The notes under the pieces are model-generated. The model had not been told where the DNA came from, made no database searches, and worked only from the letters and a program-made list of their open reading frames with translations. Both the position numbers and the translations under genes were made by a program. A stretch of 64,000 nucleotides of DNA from Planctomycetota bacterium. GTDB lineage: Bacteria > Planctomycetota > B15-G4 > JADJEK01. Positions 32,554 through 40,662 of this stretch are shown piece after piece; positions within the stretch are counted from its first letter, which is position 1, and every line of letters begins with the position of its first letter. The stretch covers positions 434,001 through 498,000 of the forward strand of contig JADJEK010000002.1 in assembly GCA_016709145.1 (NCBI GenBank), written 5' to 3'.

Positions 32554-32745
32554 GAGGGTCCTTGCGAGGGCGGTTCACGGGGCGAAGTGAAGCCGGAGAG
32601 GGTAGCCGGACGGGGGTGGGTGTCTCAACTGCGGCATGGGGGCGCGGGAGAGGTCGGGGGGAAACGGGCGTCGGATCCGCACGATGTCGGCTGCCGATTC
32701 AAGCCTCTTGCCCGACTTGACTTGTCGCGGGAACCAGTCGCGCGG

Positions 32746-33318
32746 TCAGACCAAACGGTCGAGCATGGCCCGCTGCTCGGGAGTCAGAGCGTCGGCGAGC
32801 GTGGGCTCCGACTCGATCAAAGCTTGAACGTCCGCCAGATCTTGCATGCGCTTGGAGCGCCTCCGCGCGGGGTCCGACCCAGCGCGCAACTTCTCACGCA
32901 GCAAGTCGGGTTTCGCCAATACGCGGATCGTCACTCCGTCGAGTTCGACTGCGATCGGACGGGTCAGCGCGGAATGCAGCGCCTGATCATCCGTGAACTG
33001 GATCGGAATGCCGTCGGAGCTCTTCCAGTTCTCCGAGTGCTCGAATCGCCCGACGAACGCGAATCCACCGGCCGTGAGGCGATCCCTGGGAAGGTCGTCG
33101 ATCCGCGTAACGGCAATTTCAATGTCGAGGCTGGTGCGCGGCTCTTCGTGGTGAATTTGCAGTGCAAGGCCGCCGATCACGGCATGCGAAGTTCCCGCAT
33201 CGACGAGGATCGTCGCCAGCGAAGCCAGAGCCGGGCGCTTGGATCGTTCCCCGTCGCCTCGCAAGGAATGCCAGAGCTGGTCGAGCTTGAAGCCCGTGTC
33301 GAGTCCCTTGTGGATCAC
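32746..33318 (-). CDS. Nucleotidyltransferase-fold protein (AbiEii-like)
   Basis: The predicted 190-residue protein starts at a GTG (VIHKGLDTGFKLDQLW); no ATG exists in the useful region, and the open frame further upstream is antisense to another gene. The core VIGGLALQIHHEEPRTSLDIEIAV has the minimal nucleotidyltransferase pattern: Gly49-Gly50, then Asp65-x-Glu67 where D-x-D is usual. A helical C-terminus follows, ending ADALTPEQRAMLDRLV. Such proteins include abortive-infection AbiEii toxins and other NTP transferases. No antitoxin, HEPN or AbiEi gene is adjacent, and the Glu replacement could alter activity. The start is the least certain part. Confidence 0.65.
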   Translation of the reverse strand: MIHKGLDTGFKLDQLWHSLRGDGERSKRPALASLATILVDAGTSHAVIGGLALQIHHEEPRTSLDIEIAVTRIDDLPRDRLTAGGFAFVGRFEHSENWKSSDGIPIQFTDDQALHSALTRPIAVELDGVTIRVLAKPDLLREKLRAGSDPARRRSKRMQDLADVQALIESEPTLADALTPEQRAMLDRLV

Positions 33319-33371
33319 GAACGGAAGATACCGCGCGGAGCGGCAGTCAGAGCGAGCAGTCTCCGCGGTCC

Positions 33372-35042
33372 TCAGACTTCCACGTCCAGGCGCGCGTCGG
33401 GATTCAGCCGGATCGGGATCCGGCGTGGCGGCGCGTCCTCCGGATCGGACTCGGACTCGACGAGCAAGGCGTCGACCGACTCCGGCAGCCACAGCGTGTC
33501 CGAGGGTTCGGTCGAGTCGAGCCGCAACCTTCCCGAGCCGCCGGTGCGAGTTCCCCGCGAGGTCTTGCGCGCGAAGCTGGACTTCGAGGGTTGAACCCAA
33601 CAGGGGATCGACGATGGGTTCGTCACGAGAAGGCGCAGCGGGCAGAGCAATTCGACGACGAGTTCGATCGTGTCCGGCACGGGGTCGAACGTATATCGCG
33701 AGCACTCGATGTCGTCGCTTCGCGCGACGATCTCGACGGCTCCGTCCGCGACGTCCTGGAGCTCGAATCGGCCTTCGGCATCCGTGCGAACCGATCCACC
33801 GATCGCGCTGAGCGGATTCACCGAACAAGATTGGTTCGGAAGCAGCCGCACTTCGATCCGCGCGCTGACATCGACTCCTTCGACGGGGAGCCCATCCCGC
33901 GTTCGAATGACGCCGCGCACCGTGCGTCCATTCGTGTCTGCCGACGCGAATCGCACGACGACGTCGACCGCGCCGGCTGGCGTCGCTCGCACGACGGCGT
34001 GGCGCATCGGGCGCGAGGTCACGGCATGGAGGTCGTACGCTCGGCCCGCGAATGCACCGAACCAAAACGTTCCGTCGGCGCCGGTTCGAACGACCGAGCA
34101 TCCGTACGCAGCGTCCTCCCACCGCAGCGCTTGCCAGCCGGTGAGGTGATAGCTCGCCACCCAGGCGAAGAACGTGCCGGATTCGATCGCGACGTCCGCG
34201 TCCGCGACCGGCGCTCCGGCCGCATCGACGACTTTGCCTTGGATCGTCGTCAGCGTCGAATCGAGGACGATGCGAACTTCCGGCTCGCTCGACGCGCGGG
34301 GACGCAGGTCTCGCACGATCGCGAAGCGACCGTCGCGCGCCAAGGCATGCAGGGCGTCTTCCTCGACGTTCGTCCATTGCGCGTAGAACGTGGCTCGATC
34401 GACCGCGAACGTGAACCGACCGTCGGCGCCGGTCCGCATGCTTTCGAGGTTCCAGTGCACGAGCGCGTCCGCGACCGCGGCGCCGTGGAGGTCGACGACG
34501 CGACCACGCAGCATGGACGTGTCGGGAATCACCCGCGCCCGCCATTCCGCGTGCCGCACGCGCCATGCATCGAGCGGCACGGCTTCGACGGCGCCGTGCG
34601 CGTCGCGGGTCGGCCATGCGTCTGCATCGATGGCGACGAACGCAAGGTCCCCGATGGCGTCATGGTCGAGGTGCGCGAACGGCTCCGCGCACGTGGCGCC
34701 GAGGAGTCTCCCACACGTGTACACCCACAGCGCGTGCTCGACGTCGGTGGACCACGGGTGACCGGCTCGCTCGAGCGACCATTCCTCGACGCATCCGGCG
34801 AGGACACGGAACGCCGTCGTCGACGCCGGCAACGTTGCTTGCCGACGCAGCAACGCCGCGACGACGCGCCAAGTCGACGCCTCGATCGCGATGTCGATCG
34901 GCAAGAGGCCATGTTCGTCCGGCCTGACGGCGAGCGTCCAGTCGTCGCGCAACAGCGCATGGACGCGGCGTAGGCGCGCCGATGGCGCCGTCAGCGAAGG
35001 ATCGGCGATCGCGGCGATGAGGGGGTGACTCGACTCGATCAT
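33372..35042 (-). CDS. Protein with carboxypeptidase-regulatory-like repeats
   Basis: The 556-residue protein starts at an ATG preceded by GGAAGG. Residues about 20-90 are helical with an ankyrin-like stretch (DEHGLLPIDIAIEASTWRVV). From about 180 three beta-sandwich modules follow, each opening with a G-x-V-x-D/R-x-x-G pattern: MLRGRVVDLHGAAVADALVH, IQGKVVDAAGAPVADADVAI and VRGVIRTRDGLPVEGVDVSA, and later GRFELQDV. These are prealbumin-like (CarboxypepD_reg) domains usually found outside the cell, yet no signal peptide is visible. The gene lies 32 bases downstream of the third FG-GAP gene on the same strand and may share its transcript. Confidence 0.7.
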   Translation of the reverse strand: MIESSHPLIAAIADPSLTAPSARLRRVHALLRDDWTLAVRPDEHGLLPIDIAIEASTWRVVAALLRRQATLPASTTAFRVLAGCVEEWSLERAGHPWSTDVEHALWVYTCGRLLGATCAEPFAHLDHDAIGDLAFVAIDADAWPTRDAHGAVEAVPLDAWRVRHAEWRARVIPDTSMLRGRVVDLHGAAVADALVHWNLESMRTGADGRFTFAVDRATFYAQWTNVEEDALHALARDGRFAIVRDLRPRASSEPEVRIVLDSTLTTIQGKVVDAAGAPVADADVAIESGTFFAWVASYHLTGWQALRWEDAAYGCSVVRTGADGTFWFGAFAGRAYDLHAVTSRPMRHAVVRATPAGAVDVVVRFASADTNGRTVRGVIRTRDGLPVEGVDVSARIEVRLLPNQSCSVNPLSAIGGSVRTDAEGRFELQDVADGAVEIVARSDDIECSRYTFDPVPDTIELVVELLCPLRLLVTNPSSIPCWVQPSKSSFARKTSRGTRTGGSGRLRLDSTEPSDTLWLPESVDALLVESESDPEDAPPRRIPIRLNPDARLDVEV

Positions 35043-35074
35043 GCGAGTGCCTTCCGGGACGCCTTCGCTCCGCG

Positions 35075-36682
35075 TCACTGCACGGTCAACCGCATGCCGT
35101 TCGTCGCCGCGTATCCGCCGGGTGCTCCGCCATCGAGCACGAACCCCTGCATGAAGATCGACGCGGCCGGCACGCCGACCGGGATCGACGCGTTCAGCGT
35201 GATCGACCCGCCGCCCGGTCCGACGCCGAACAGCGGCACGACGACGCTGAGCGGTGACGGTGCGACCAGCAGCGAACAGCCGTTCGCGAGCGGGACGTTA
35301 CTCATGCCCGGTGAGATCAGCAGGACGCAGGTGCTGCCGCCGAGGCCTTGCGCGACCCGGTACGACACCGACGCGCCGTCGACGAAACAGCCGTCGTACG
35401 AGGCGAGGTCGCTGAGCGTCGGGACGATGGCGCCGCTGCCGGCGCAGCCCGCGCCGTAGATCGGCGGCGGATTCGGGATCGTCGAGAACGACAGGATCGT
35501 CGCCGGCATCGAGTTCGGCGGATTGCCCGCGTTCGGGCATTTCGCCAGCAGCACGTCGCCGAGCAGATCGAGCGACTGACCGAAATCGGTGCCGCCGATC
35601 GCGTCCGGCGTGTGCAGGAACTGCCGCGGGATCCAAGCGCTGCCGACCCGCTCGTAGAGGTGGACAGCGCCACGGTTCTGGTACGTCAGCGGGTACGACG
35701 GATCCGAGACCGCGAGCCTCGGACCATCGAGCGCGACCACGCCGCCTGGCCCGAAGGAACCGGGCGGAACGAGCTGATGCGATTGGAACCAGAACGGCCC
35801 GATGCGTTCGAACACGAGCGCACCCGTGCCATTGCTGGAGACGGCGAGCGTGTCACCGTCGAGGTCGACGTAGTGACCGATCGAGCCAGGCGCCGAACTC
35901 GCCGCCGTCAGCCGCGCGGTCTGCGTCCACTGCGAACCCTGGCGCTCGAACACGTGCAGCGCCCCGACGCTGCCTGGTCCCGTCGTCTCGCTCGTCGCGC
36001 TGATGACCAGCGTGTCCCCGTCCAACGTGATCGACGTCCCGAAGTGCGCACCCGAGATTGGTGTGGCTGGCAACAGCGTTTGCGTCGCGACCCAAGAGCC
36101 AGCGACGCGCTCGAACACGTAGGCGGCGCCGGACTGGACCAGTCCGAGCGTCGGATGGGTGCTCTCGCGTGCGCCGATCACGACCGTATCGCCGTCGATC
36201 GCGAGCGCAGAACCGAGTGCGTCGCCGTTCGCGACTTGCGGCACGTGCTTCACCTGCGTCCACACGCCGCCGATGCGTTCGTAGATCCACGCGTTCTGGA
36301 TCTTCGAGCCGCCGACGACCAAGCGATCTCCGTCCAGCGCAAGACGATCGGCGAAGTACTGAGGTGAGTTGCCCGCGATCGGCGGGCCGACGATGCTGCT
36401 TCCTGGGGACCAAGTGCCGTTCGACTGGCGCAGGTACTCGTACGCGACGCCGACCGTCTTCCCGGAGACGAACTGGCGACCAGCGATGAACGCGCGATTC
36501 CCGGACATCGTGATCGCCTGAGGTGCGACGAACGTGTTCGCGATCGAGGTGAACTCGACCGCGAAAGCGCCGACCGGAGCCACGAACGACTGCTGGAACG
36601 GATCGACGCATTGCGCCGACGCCTGCCCAAAGACACTGCCGCCGAGCACGACCGACAGGACGACGAACGACGTGGAGCGCAT
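35075..36682 (-). CDS. Secreted FG-GAP_2-type propeller protein (copy 3)
   Basis: The 535-residue protein has a signal peptide ending QASAQ. Residues about 45-390 hold repeated blades of the FG-GAP_2 style, in which LDGDxLVVGG-like strands alternate with (A/V)YVFER-x-GGxW-type strands (IDGDTVVIGARES, GAAYVFERVAGSWVATQ, LDGDTLVISATSE). The last 130 residues, starting YGAGCAGSGAIVPTLS and ending PGGYAATNGMRLTVQ, are the module shared with the two FG-GAP proteins at 17925 and 20047. The function is unknown; calcium or ligand binding at the surface is plausible. A TACACT hexamer on the minus strand at 36717-36712 may be its -10. Confidence 0.82.
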   Translation of the reverse strand: MRSTSFVVLSVVLGGSVFGQASAQCVDPFQQSFVAPVGAFAVEFTSIANTFVAPQAITMSGNRAFIAGRQFVSGKTVGVAYEYLRQSNGTWSPGSSIVGPPIAGNSPQYFADRLALDGDRLVVGGSKIQNAWIYERIGGVWTQVKHVPQVANGDALGSALAIDGDTVVIGARESTHPTLGLVQSGAAYVFERVAGSWVATQTLLPATPISGAHFGTSITLDGDTLVISATSETTGPGSVGALHVFERQGSQWTQTARLTAASSAPGSIGHYVDLDGDTLAVSSNGTGALVFERIGPFWFQSHQLVPPGSFGPGGVVALDGPRLAVSDPSYPLTYQNRGAVHLYERVGSAWIPRQFLHTPDAIGGTDFGQSLDLLGDVLLAKCPNAGNPPNSMPATILSFSTIPNPPPIYGAGCAGSGAIVPTLSDLASYDGCFVDGASVSYRVAQGLGGSTCVLLISPGMSNVPLANGCSLLVAPSPLSVVVPLFGVGPGGGSITLNASIPVGVPAASIFMQGFVLDGGAPGGYAATNGMRLTVQ

Positions 36683-36932
36683 GGATTCCCCCGGCGGAAG
36701 AAGACCGTCCGAGTGTAACGGTGCCGGTCTGGTACAAGGCCGGCCCGATTTGGCTTCACCCGAGCGTCCTGGGAGAGTCGCGACGTCGCGCTCGGCCGCG
36801 TGCTCGGCGGTGCTCGCGATCTCGCGATTGCGCCAAGTGACATCCGCTCGCCGCGTCGAAGTGTGGACGAGCGGCGCCTCGCACGGCCTCCGCGCCGTGG
36901 ATGCGCTCGAGCGGTGACGGGCGCCGTGTCGC

Positions 36933-37967
36933 TCAGGTCTGCCCGATCCACTCCGGCTTCGCGACTTCCTTCCAGCGCGCGCGGATCGCGGCTTCGCGCT
37001 CGGCGGGCAAAGGCCCGGCCTGAAGCAGTGCGGCGTTCTGCGCCCAGCGCTCGGGCTTCGTGGTGCCGACGATCAACACGTCGACGGCGGGCTGCATCGC
37101 GGTGAAGCGCAGCGCGATGCCCGCCGGGCCTTCCGCGTCCGACCGCTTGCGCGCGTCGCCGCTGGCGAACTCGTACTTCAGCGCTTGCAGACGATTCCAG
37201 TACTCGACGTGGTAGCCGTCGCTCGGATGTTCGTCGTACCGCCAAGCCGCGTTGGCGATGGGGCGTTTCGCGATGACGCCCATCTTCTTGTCGCGTGCGA
37301 GGGGCAGCGTCAGCTCGATGCACTCCTGGTCGGCGAAGTTCACCGAGGTCTGCAGCGCGTCGAAGCGACCGCTCTCGACGGCCCAGCGTGCGGCCTGCGA
37401 GTCGCCGCTGTAGCCGATGTAGCGCGTCTTGCCGGCCTTCTTCGCGGCCTCGAGCGCGTCGATGCACTCGCCCTTCTTCAGTTCCTCGAGCGAGCACGAA
37501 TGCAACTGCACGAGATCGACGACGTCGGTCTTCAGTCGCTTCAAGCTGCGTTCGATCGACCGCGTGACACCGTCCTTCGTCCAGTCGGCGCCGCGGCCGG
37601 CCTCGGTCCAATGCCCGCACTTCGTGAACAGGAAGAACTCCTTGCGCCGATGTCCGATCGCGCTCGCGATCTGCACTTCCGAATCGGCGTAGCACTCTGC
37701 GGTGTCGACGACGTTCAAGCCGGCATCGAGCGCAGCGTTCAACAGCTTGTCGACGATCGCTTGCTCGACGCCGCCGTAGCCGATCTCCGCGCCACCGAAT
37801 CCGAGCACGGTCACGTCCATGTCGGTCGAACCGAAGCGGCGCTTCTCGAGAGTTCTCGCAACAACGGCACCGTCCTGCCCGAGCCCGAGCCGAGCAAAGG
37901 GCACCGAGGCGGCCAGGACGGAAGCGCTCTTCAAGAACCCACGACGCGATGAAGTGCTCGGTGACAT
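36933..37967 (-). CDS. Tat-exported aldo/keto reductase
   Basis: The 344-residue protein starts with a near-perfect twin-arginine signal (SRRGFLKSA, Arg8-Arg9) and hydrophobic stretch, so it should be exported folded, probably with its cofactor. The mature part is an aldo/keto reductase barrel with the catalytic set Asp and Tyr in DTAECYADSE, Lys in FTKCG and His in VQLHSC. KKAGKTRYIGYSGDSQAARW and the NADPH region VLIVGTTKPERW fit the family. Substrate is unknown. Upstream codons in the open frame are discarded because the Tat motif fixes the start at 37967. The repeat island lies just upstream, so its promoter region borders repeats. Confidence 0.88.
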   Translation of the reverse strand: MSPSTSSRRGFLKSASVLAASVPFARLGLGQDGAVVARTLEKRRFGSTDMDVTVLGFGGAEIGYGGVEQAIVDKLLNAALDAGLNVVDTAECYADSEVQIASAIGHRRKEFFLFTKCGHWTEAGRGADWTKDGVTRSIERSLKRLKTDVVDLVQLHSCSLEELKKGECIDALEAAKKAGKTRYIGYSGDSQAARWAVESGRFDALQTSVNFADQECIELTLPLARDKKMGVIAKRPIANAAWRYDEHPSDGYHVEYWNRLQALKYEFASGDARKRSDAEGPAGIALRFTAMQPAVDVLIVGTTKPERWAQNAALLQAGPLPAEREAAIRARWKEVAKPEWIGQT

Positions 37968-38156
37968 CGAACGGAACTCCCGAAAAGGATCGGCTGCGAA
38001 GGTTCTAGCCGATGCGTGATCGACGAGCGGTGGAGGATCGTAGGGAGGCGATGCGGCGCGAGGTTCCGTGGGCGACAGGACCCAGTGACCGAAAATCGAA
38101 CCGGACGAAGGTGCCGCCGGCAATCCTGTCCGGCCCGCCGGACGAGAACGCCACCG

Positions 38157-38276
38157 GGGGACACATCGGGGACAGACCCGCCTCCGTCCCCGTCATGGCC
38201 GTCGAGCTCGGGTGGGGACAGTCCCCTCATCTGAGCTCGGGTGGGGACAGTCCCCTCATCTGCTCTGTCCCCACTC
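38157..38276. repeat. Cluster of GGGGACAG repeats including a perfect 29-base tandem
   Basis: A GGGGACAGACCCG...CCGTCCCC copy spans 38168-38191. Two perfect tandem copies of a 29-base unit follow at 38204-38232 and 38233-38261; each begins GAGCTCGGGTGGGGACAG and ends CCCCTCATCT, and each contains a near-palindromic core GGGGAC-A-GTCCCC. A partial copy (CTCTGTCCCC) ends the block. The family is shared with 24930-24976. The region is non-coding and upstream of the Tat aldo/keto reductase. Confidence 0.75.
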
Positions 38277-38366
38277 CTTCAATCGCCACCGCGGAGCGCG
38301 AAGCGCGACCCGAAGTCCTCCCTCGGGTCCAAGCCCGCGCGCGCCCGAGTAACCACTCCGTCGCCG

Positions 38367-38552
38367 AGGGACGTCGAGAACGGGCTCTCGCTGCGGCCAT
38401 TCAGCAGCCCGCCGCAGCCGTGGCGATCCGCTCTACACGTCTCGTGAGTACGTCACCCGGGGCGAAATGGACAGGGGTCGCGAATCACGCCGTCGAGAAG
38501 CCACCCCTGCGGCTTTGAATGGCCGCAGCGTGAGCCCGTTCTCGACGTCCCT
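38367..38552. repeat. 37-base imperfect inverted repeat bounding about 186 bases
   Basis: The left arm 38367-38403 begins AGGGACGTCGAGAACGGGCT. The right arm 38516-38552 is its reverse complement with one mismatch (36 of 37 bases). The 112 bases between hold no open frame of note. Arms this long are typical of a small non-autonomous element or a former transposon end; no target-site duplication was recognised. Confidence 0.65.
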
Positions 38553-38593
38553 TCGCGTGAAGTCTCACGCGCGACTCAAGGGCACGGGGGTTC

Positions 38594-38690
38594 CCAAAGG
38601 GGGGCTTTGCTCGTTTGTGAAGCCCCCCTTTGGTCGTTCGACCGCGAGCGGTCGAACGAGGGGGGGCGGGGGGAACGAAGTTCCCCCCGC
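38594..38690. terminator. Three consecutive perfect hairpins downstream of the ABC-F gene
   Basis: Hairpin 1 has 14-base arms at 38594-38607 and 38620-38633 with a 12-base loop. Hairpin 2 has 11-base arms at 38634-38644 and 38649-38659 with loop CGAG. Hairpin 3 has 11-base arms at 38666-38676 and 38680-38690 with loop GAA. They lie 41 bases beyond the ABC-F stop and could end its transcript. No U-tract follows, and their packing next to other repeats also suits a mobile or structural element. Confidence 0.55.
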
Positions 38691-38730
38691 CTGCCTGGAT
38701 GCCAGCGCATCCGGCCAAGCGGCCCGAGCG

Positions 38731-40659
38731 TCACCCTGACGCTTCCTCCCACTCGGCGATCCGGGCCTCCAGGTCCTTCTTCGTCTGCGCCAGCTCGCGC
38801 GTCTTCGCGTCCGCCGACGCGCGGTCGTCCCACGCTCCGGGCGCGGCGAGCGCGTCCTCGATCGTCTTCGCCTTCGTCTCGAGCTGCGCGATCACCTGCT
38901 CCAATTGCGCCACGCGCTTCTCGCGCTTGCCGCGCTCCTTCTCCTTCTGGCGTTGCTCTTCGCGCAGACGGATGCGCTCGGCCTTGTCGTCTTCTCTCTC
39001 CGTCGGCGCCGCGGACTGGCGCGTCGTCTTCACGTCCGACTGTTCATCGAACGACGCGAGCCAATCCTCGAGCGTGCCGGGGAAGTGGCGCACGCGATGG
39101 TTCTCGACGACGAACACGCGATTCGCGAGACGTCGTGCGAAGTCGAGGTTGTGGCTGACGAACACGATCGCGCCGTCGAACGCTTCGAGCGACTCGGTCA
39201 ATCGCTCGGCGGCTTCGGTGTCGAGGTGGTTCGTCGGTTCGTCGAGCAGCAACACGTTGCCCGGCTCCACGAGCAGGCGCGCCAGTGCGACGCGCGTCTT
39301 CTCGCCGCCGGACAGCACGCCGATCGGTTTCTCGATCTCGTCGCCCGAGAACAGGAACGAGCCGCAGATGCCGCGGATCTCGGCGGGCAAACGCTTCGGC
39401 GCGGCTCGCTGGACCTCGTTGTAAACCGTCGACGACGGCTGCAACTGATCCGCGTGGTGCTGCGCGAAGTAGCGCAGCTCGACGTTGTGCCCGCGCTTCA
39501 CGCTGCCCGCCGCGGGCGGCAGTTCACCGGCGAGGATCTTCAACAGAGTCGTCTTGCCCGCGCCGTTGCGGCCGACGATCGCGATGCGTTCACCCGGACG
39601 GATGGAGAGATCGGCGCCGGCGAACACGGGGTTGCCGTCGTACGCGTGCCCGACGCCGATCGCTTCGACGGCAGGATCCGAGCAGCGCGACGCCTTCGGG
39701 AACACGATGCGCACCGAGCGCCGCGGCGGCGGCAGGTCGGGCATCTCGGCTTCGAGCTTCTCGATCAGCTTGGCCTTGCTCTGCGCTTGGCGTGCCTTGC
39801 TCGCCTTCGCCTTGAACCGGTCGACGAAGACTTGCAGTTGCTGTCGCTTCTTCTCGTCGCGATTCGCGCGCGCCTCCATCACCTCGAGGTCGATCGCGCG
39901 TTGCGTGACGTAGCCGTCGTAGTTGCCGCGGAACGTCTTCAAGCCCTCGGGCTCGAACGCCGCGACCCGGTTGATGTGGCGATTCAGGAACTGACGGTCG
40001 TGGCAGACGAGCACCAGCGCATGGGGAAACGCATCGAGGAAGCGATCGAGCCAACGCACCGACGGCAAGTCGAGGTGGTTCGTCGGTTCGTCGAGGAGCA
40101 GCACGTCGGGCTCTTGGAACAGCAGCGACGCCAACGCCGCGCGCATGCGCCAACCGCCCGAGAACGCCGACAACGGCGCGATCGAATCCTCGGGCGTGAA
40201 CCCGAGGCCCGCGAGTACACGCTCGGCGCGATGGCGCGCGAAACGGCGTTCGACTTCGGCGATCTCGTGTTCGAGATCCGCCAACGCCTGCGCCAACTCG
40301 TGCGCGCGCACGCCGTCTTCCGCCGCGGCCGCGTCGATCTCCTCGAGCAGCGCGTCACGGCGCTCGATCAGCGCGCTCTTCTTCGGCGCCGCGGCCATCA
40401 CGGCGTCGATCAGCGAGCCGGCGCTGCTGTTCGCGATCTCCTGCGCGAGGTAGCCGATGCGGACTCCGCGCGCGCGCACGACCTTGCCGCGCTCCGGCTC
40501 GACCTGTCCGGTCAGGATCTTCAACAGCGTGCTCTTGCCCGAGCCATTGGCGCCGACCAGACCGAGGCGCTCGCCGACTTCGACGGCGAGCGACGTACCG
40601 TCGAACAACACCTTGGATTGGAACTGGACGTGGAGGTCGTAGGCGGCGAGCAGAGGCAT
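38731..40659 (-). CDS. ABC-F family ATPase (ribosome-associated type)
   Basis: The 642-residue protein has two ABC ATPase domains in one chain and no membrane segments. The first Walker A is GANGSGKST (36-44) with signature FSGGWRMRAALA and Walker B DVLLLDEPTNHLD; the second is GRNGAGKTT with LSGGEKTRVALA and VLLLDEPTNHLD. The interdomain linker is Lys/Arg-rich (RANRDEKKRQQLQVFVDRF), and a C-terminal coiled coil (about 550-640, Glu/Lys-rich) resembles Uup/YheS proteins. ABC-F factors act on the translating ribosome rather than in transport. The ATG lies 3 bases after the stop of the membrane methyltransferase-like gene, so the two are co-transcribed. Confidence 0.92.
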   Translation of the reverse strand: MPLLAAYDLHVQFQSKVLFDGTSLAVEVGERLGLVGANGSGKSTLLKILTGQVEPERGKVVRARGVRIGYLAQEIANSSAGSLIDAVMAAAPKKSALIERRDALLEEIDAAAAEDGVRAHELAQALADLEHEIAEVERRFARHRAERVLAGLGFTPEDSIAPLSAFSGGWRMRAALASLLFQEPDVLLLDEPTNHLDLPSVRWLDRFLDAFPHALVLVCHDRQFLNRHINRVAAFEPEGLKTFRGNYDGYVTQRAIDLEVMEARANRDEKKRQQLQVFVDRFKAKASKARQAQSKAKLIEKLEAEMPDLPPPRRSVRIVFPKASRCSDPAVEAIGVGHAYDGNPVFAGADLSIRPGERIAIVGRNGAGKTTLLKILAGELPPAAGSVKRGHNVELRYFAQHHADQLQPSSTVYNEVQRAAPKRLPAEIRGICGSFLFSGDEIEKPIGVLSGGEKTRVALARLLVEPGNVLLLDEPTNHLDTEAAERLTESLEAFDGAIVFVSHNLDFARRLANRVFVVENHRVRHFPGTLEDWLASFDEQSDVKTTRQSAAPTEREDDKAERIRLREEQRQKEKERGKREKRVAQLEQVIAQLETKAKTIEDALAAPGAWDDRASADAKTRELAQTKKDLEARIAEWEEASG

Positions 40660-40662
40660 GGG

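Larger units (their letters stand above)
37968..38730. other. Gene-free repeat island
   Basis: This 763-base interval between the Tat aldo/keto reductase start and the ABC-F stop is the longest non-coding stretch in the window. It holds, in order, a 16-base hairpin (38128-38143), the GGGGACAG repeat cluster, the 37-base inverted repeat and three perfect hairpins. Open frames in it look like random high-GC sequence and I accept none as a gene. Confidence 0.7.

Noticed and set aside
32554..32745. Glycine riboswitch upstream of gcvP
   Set aside because: I read the minus strand for the conserved aptamer blocks and did not find them.
32746..34617. A 623-codon version of the nucleotidyltransferase gene
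   Set aside because: The first 430 codons are antisense to the carboxypeptidase-regulatory-like gene and Arg-rich; only the part from the GTG at 33318 has a recognisable fold.
36683..36932. tRNA or other RNA gene in the gap before the third FG-GAP gene
   Set aside because: No T-loop consensus or cloverleaf pairing could be found on either strand.
38204..38261. CRISPR array
   Set aside because: Two directly adjacent 29-base repeats without spacers, and no cas gene nearby; this is a tandem duplication of a palindromic repeat.
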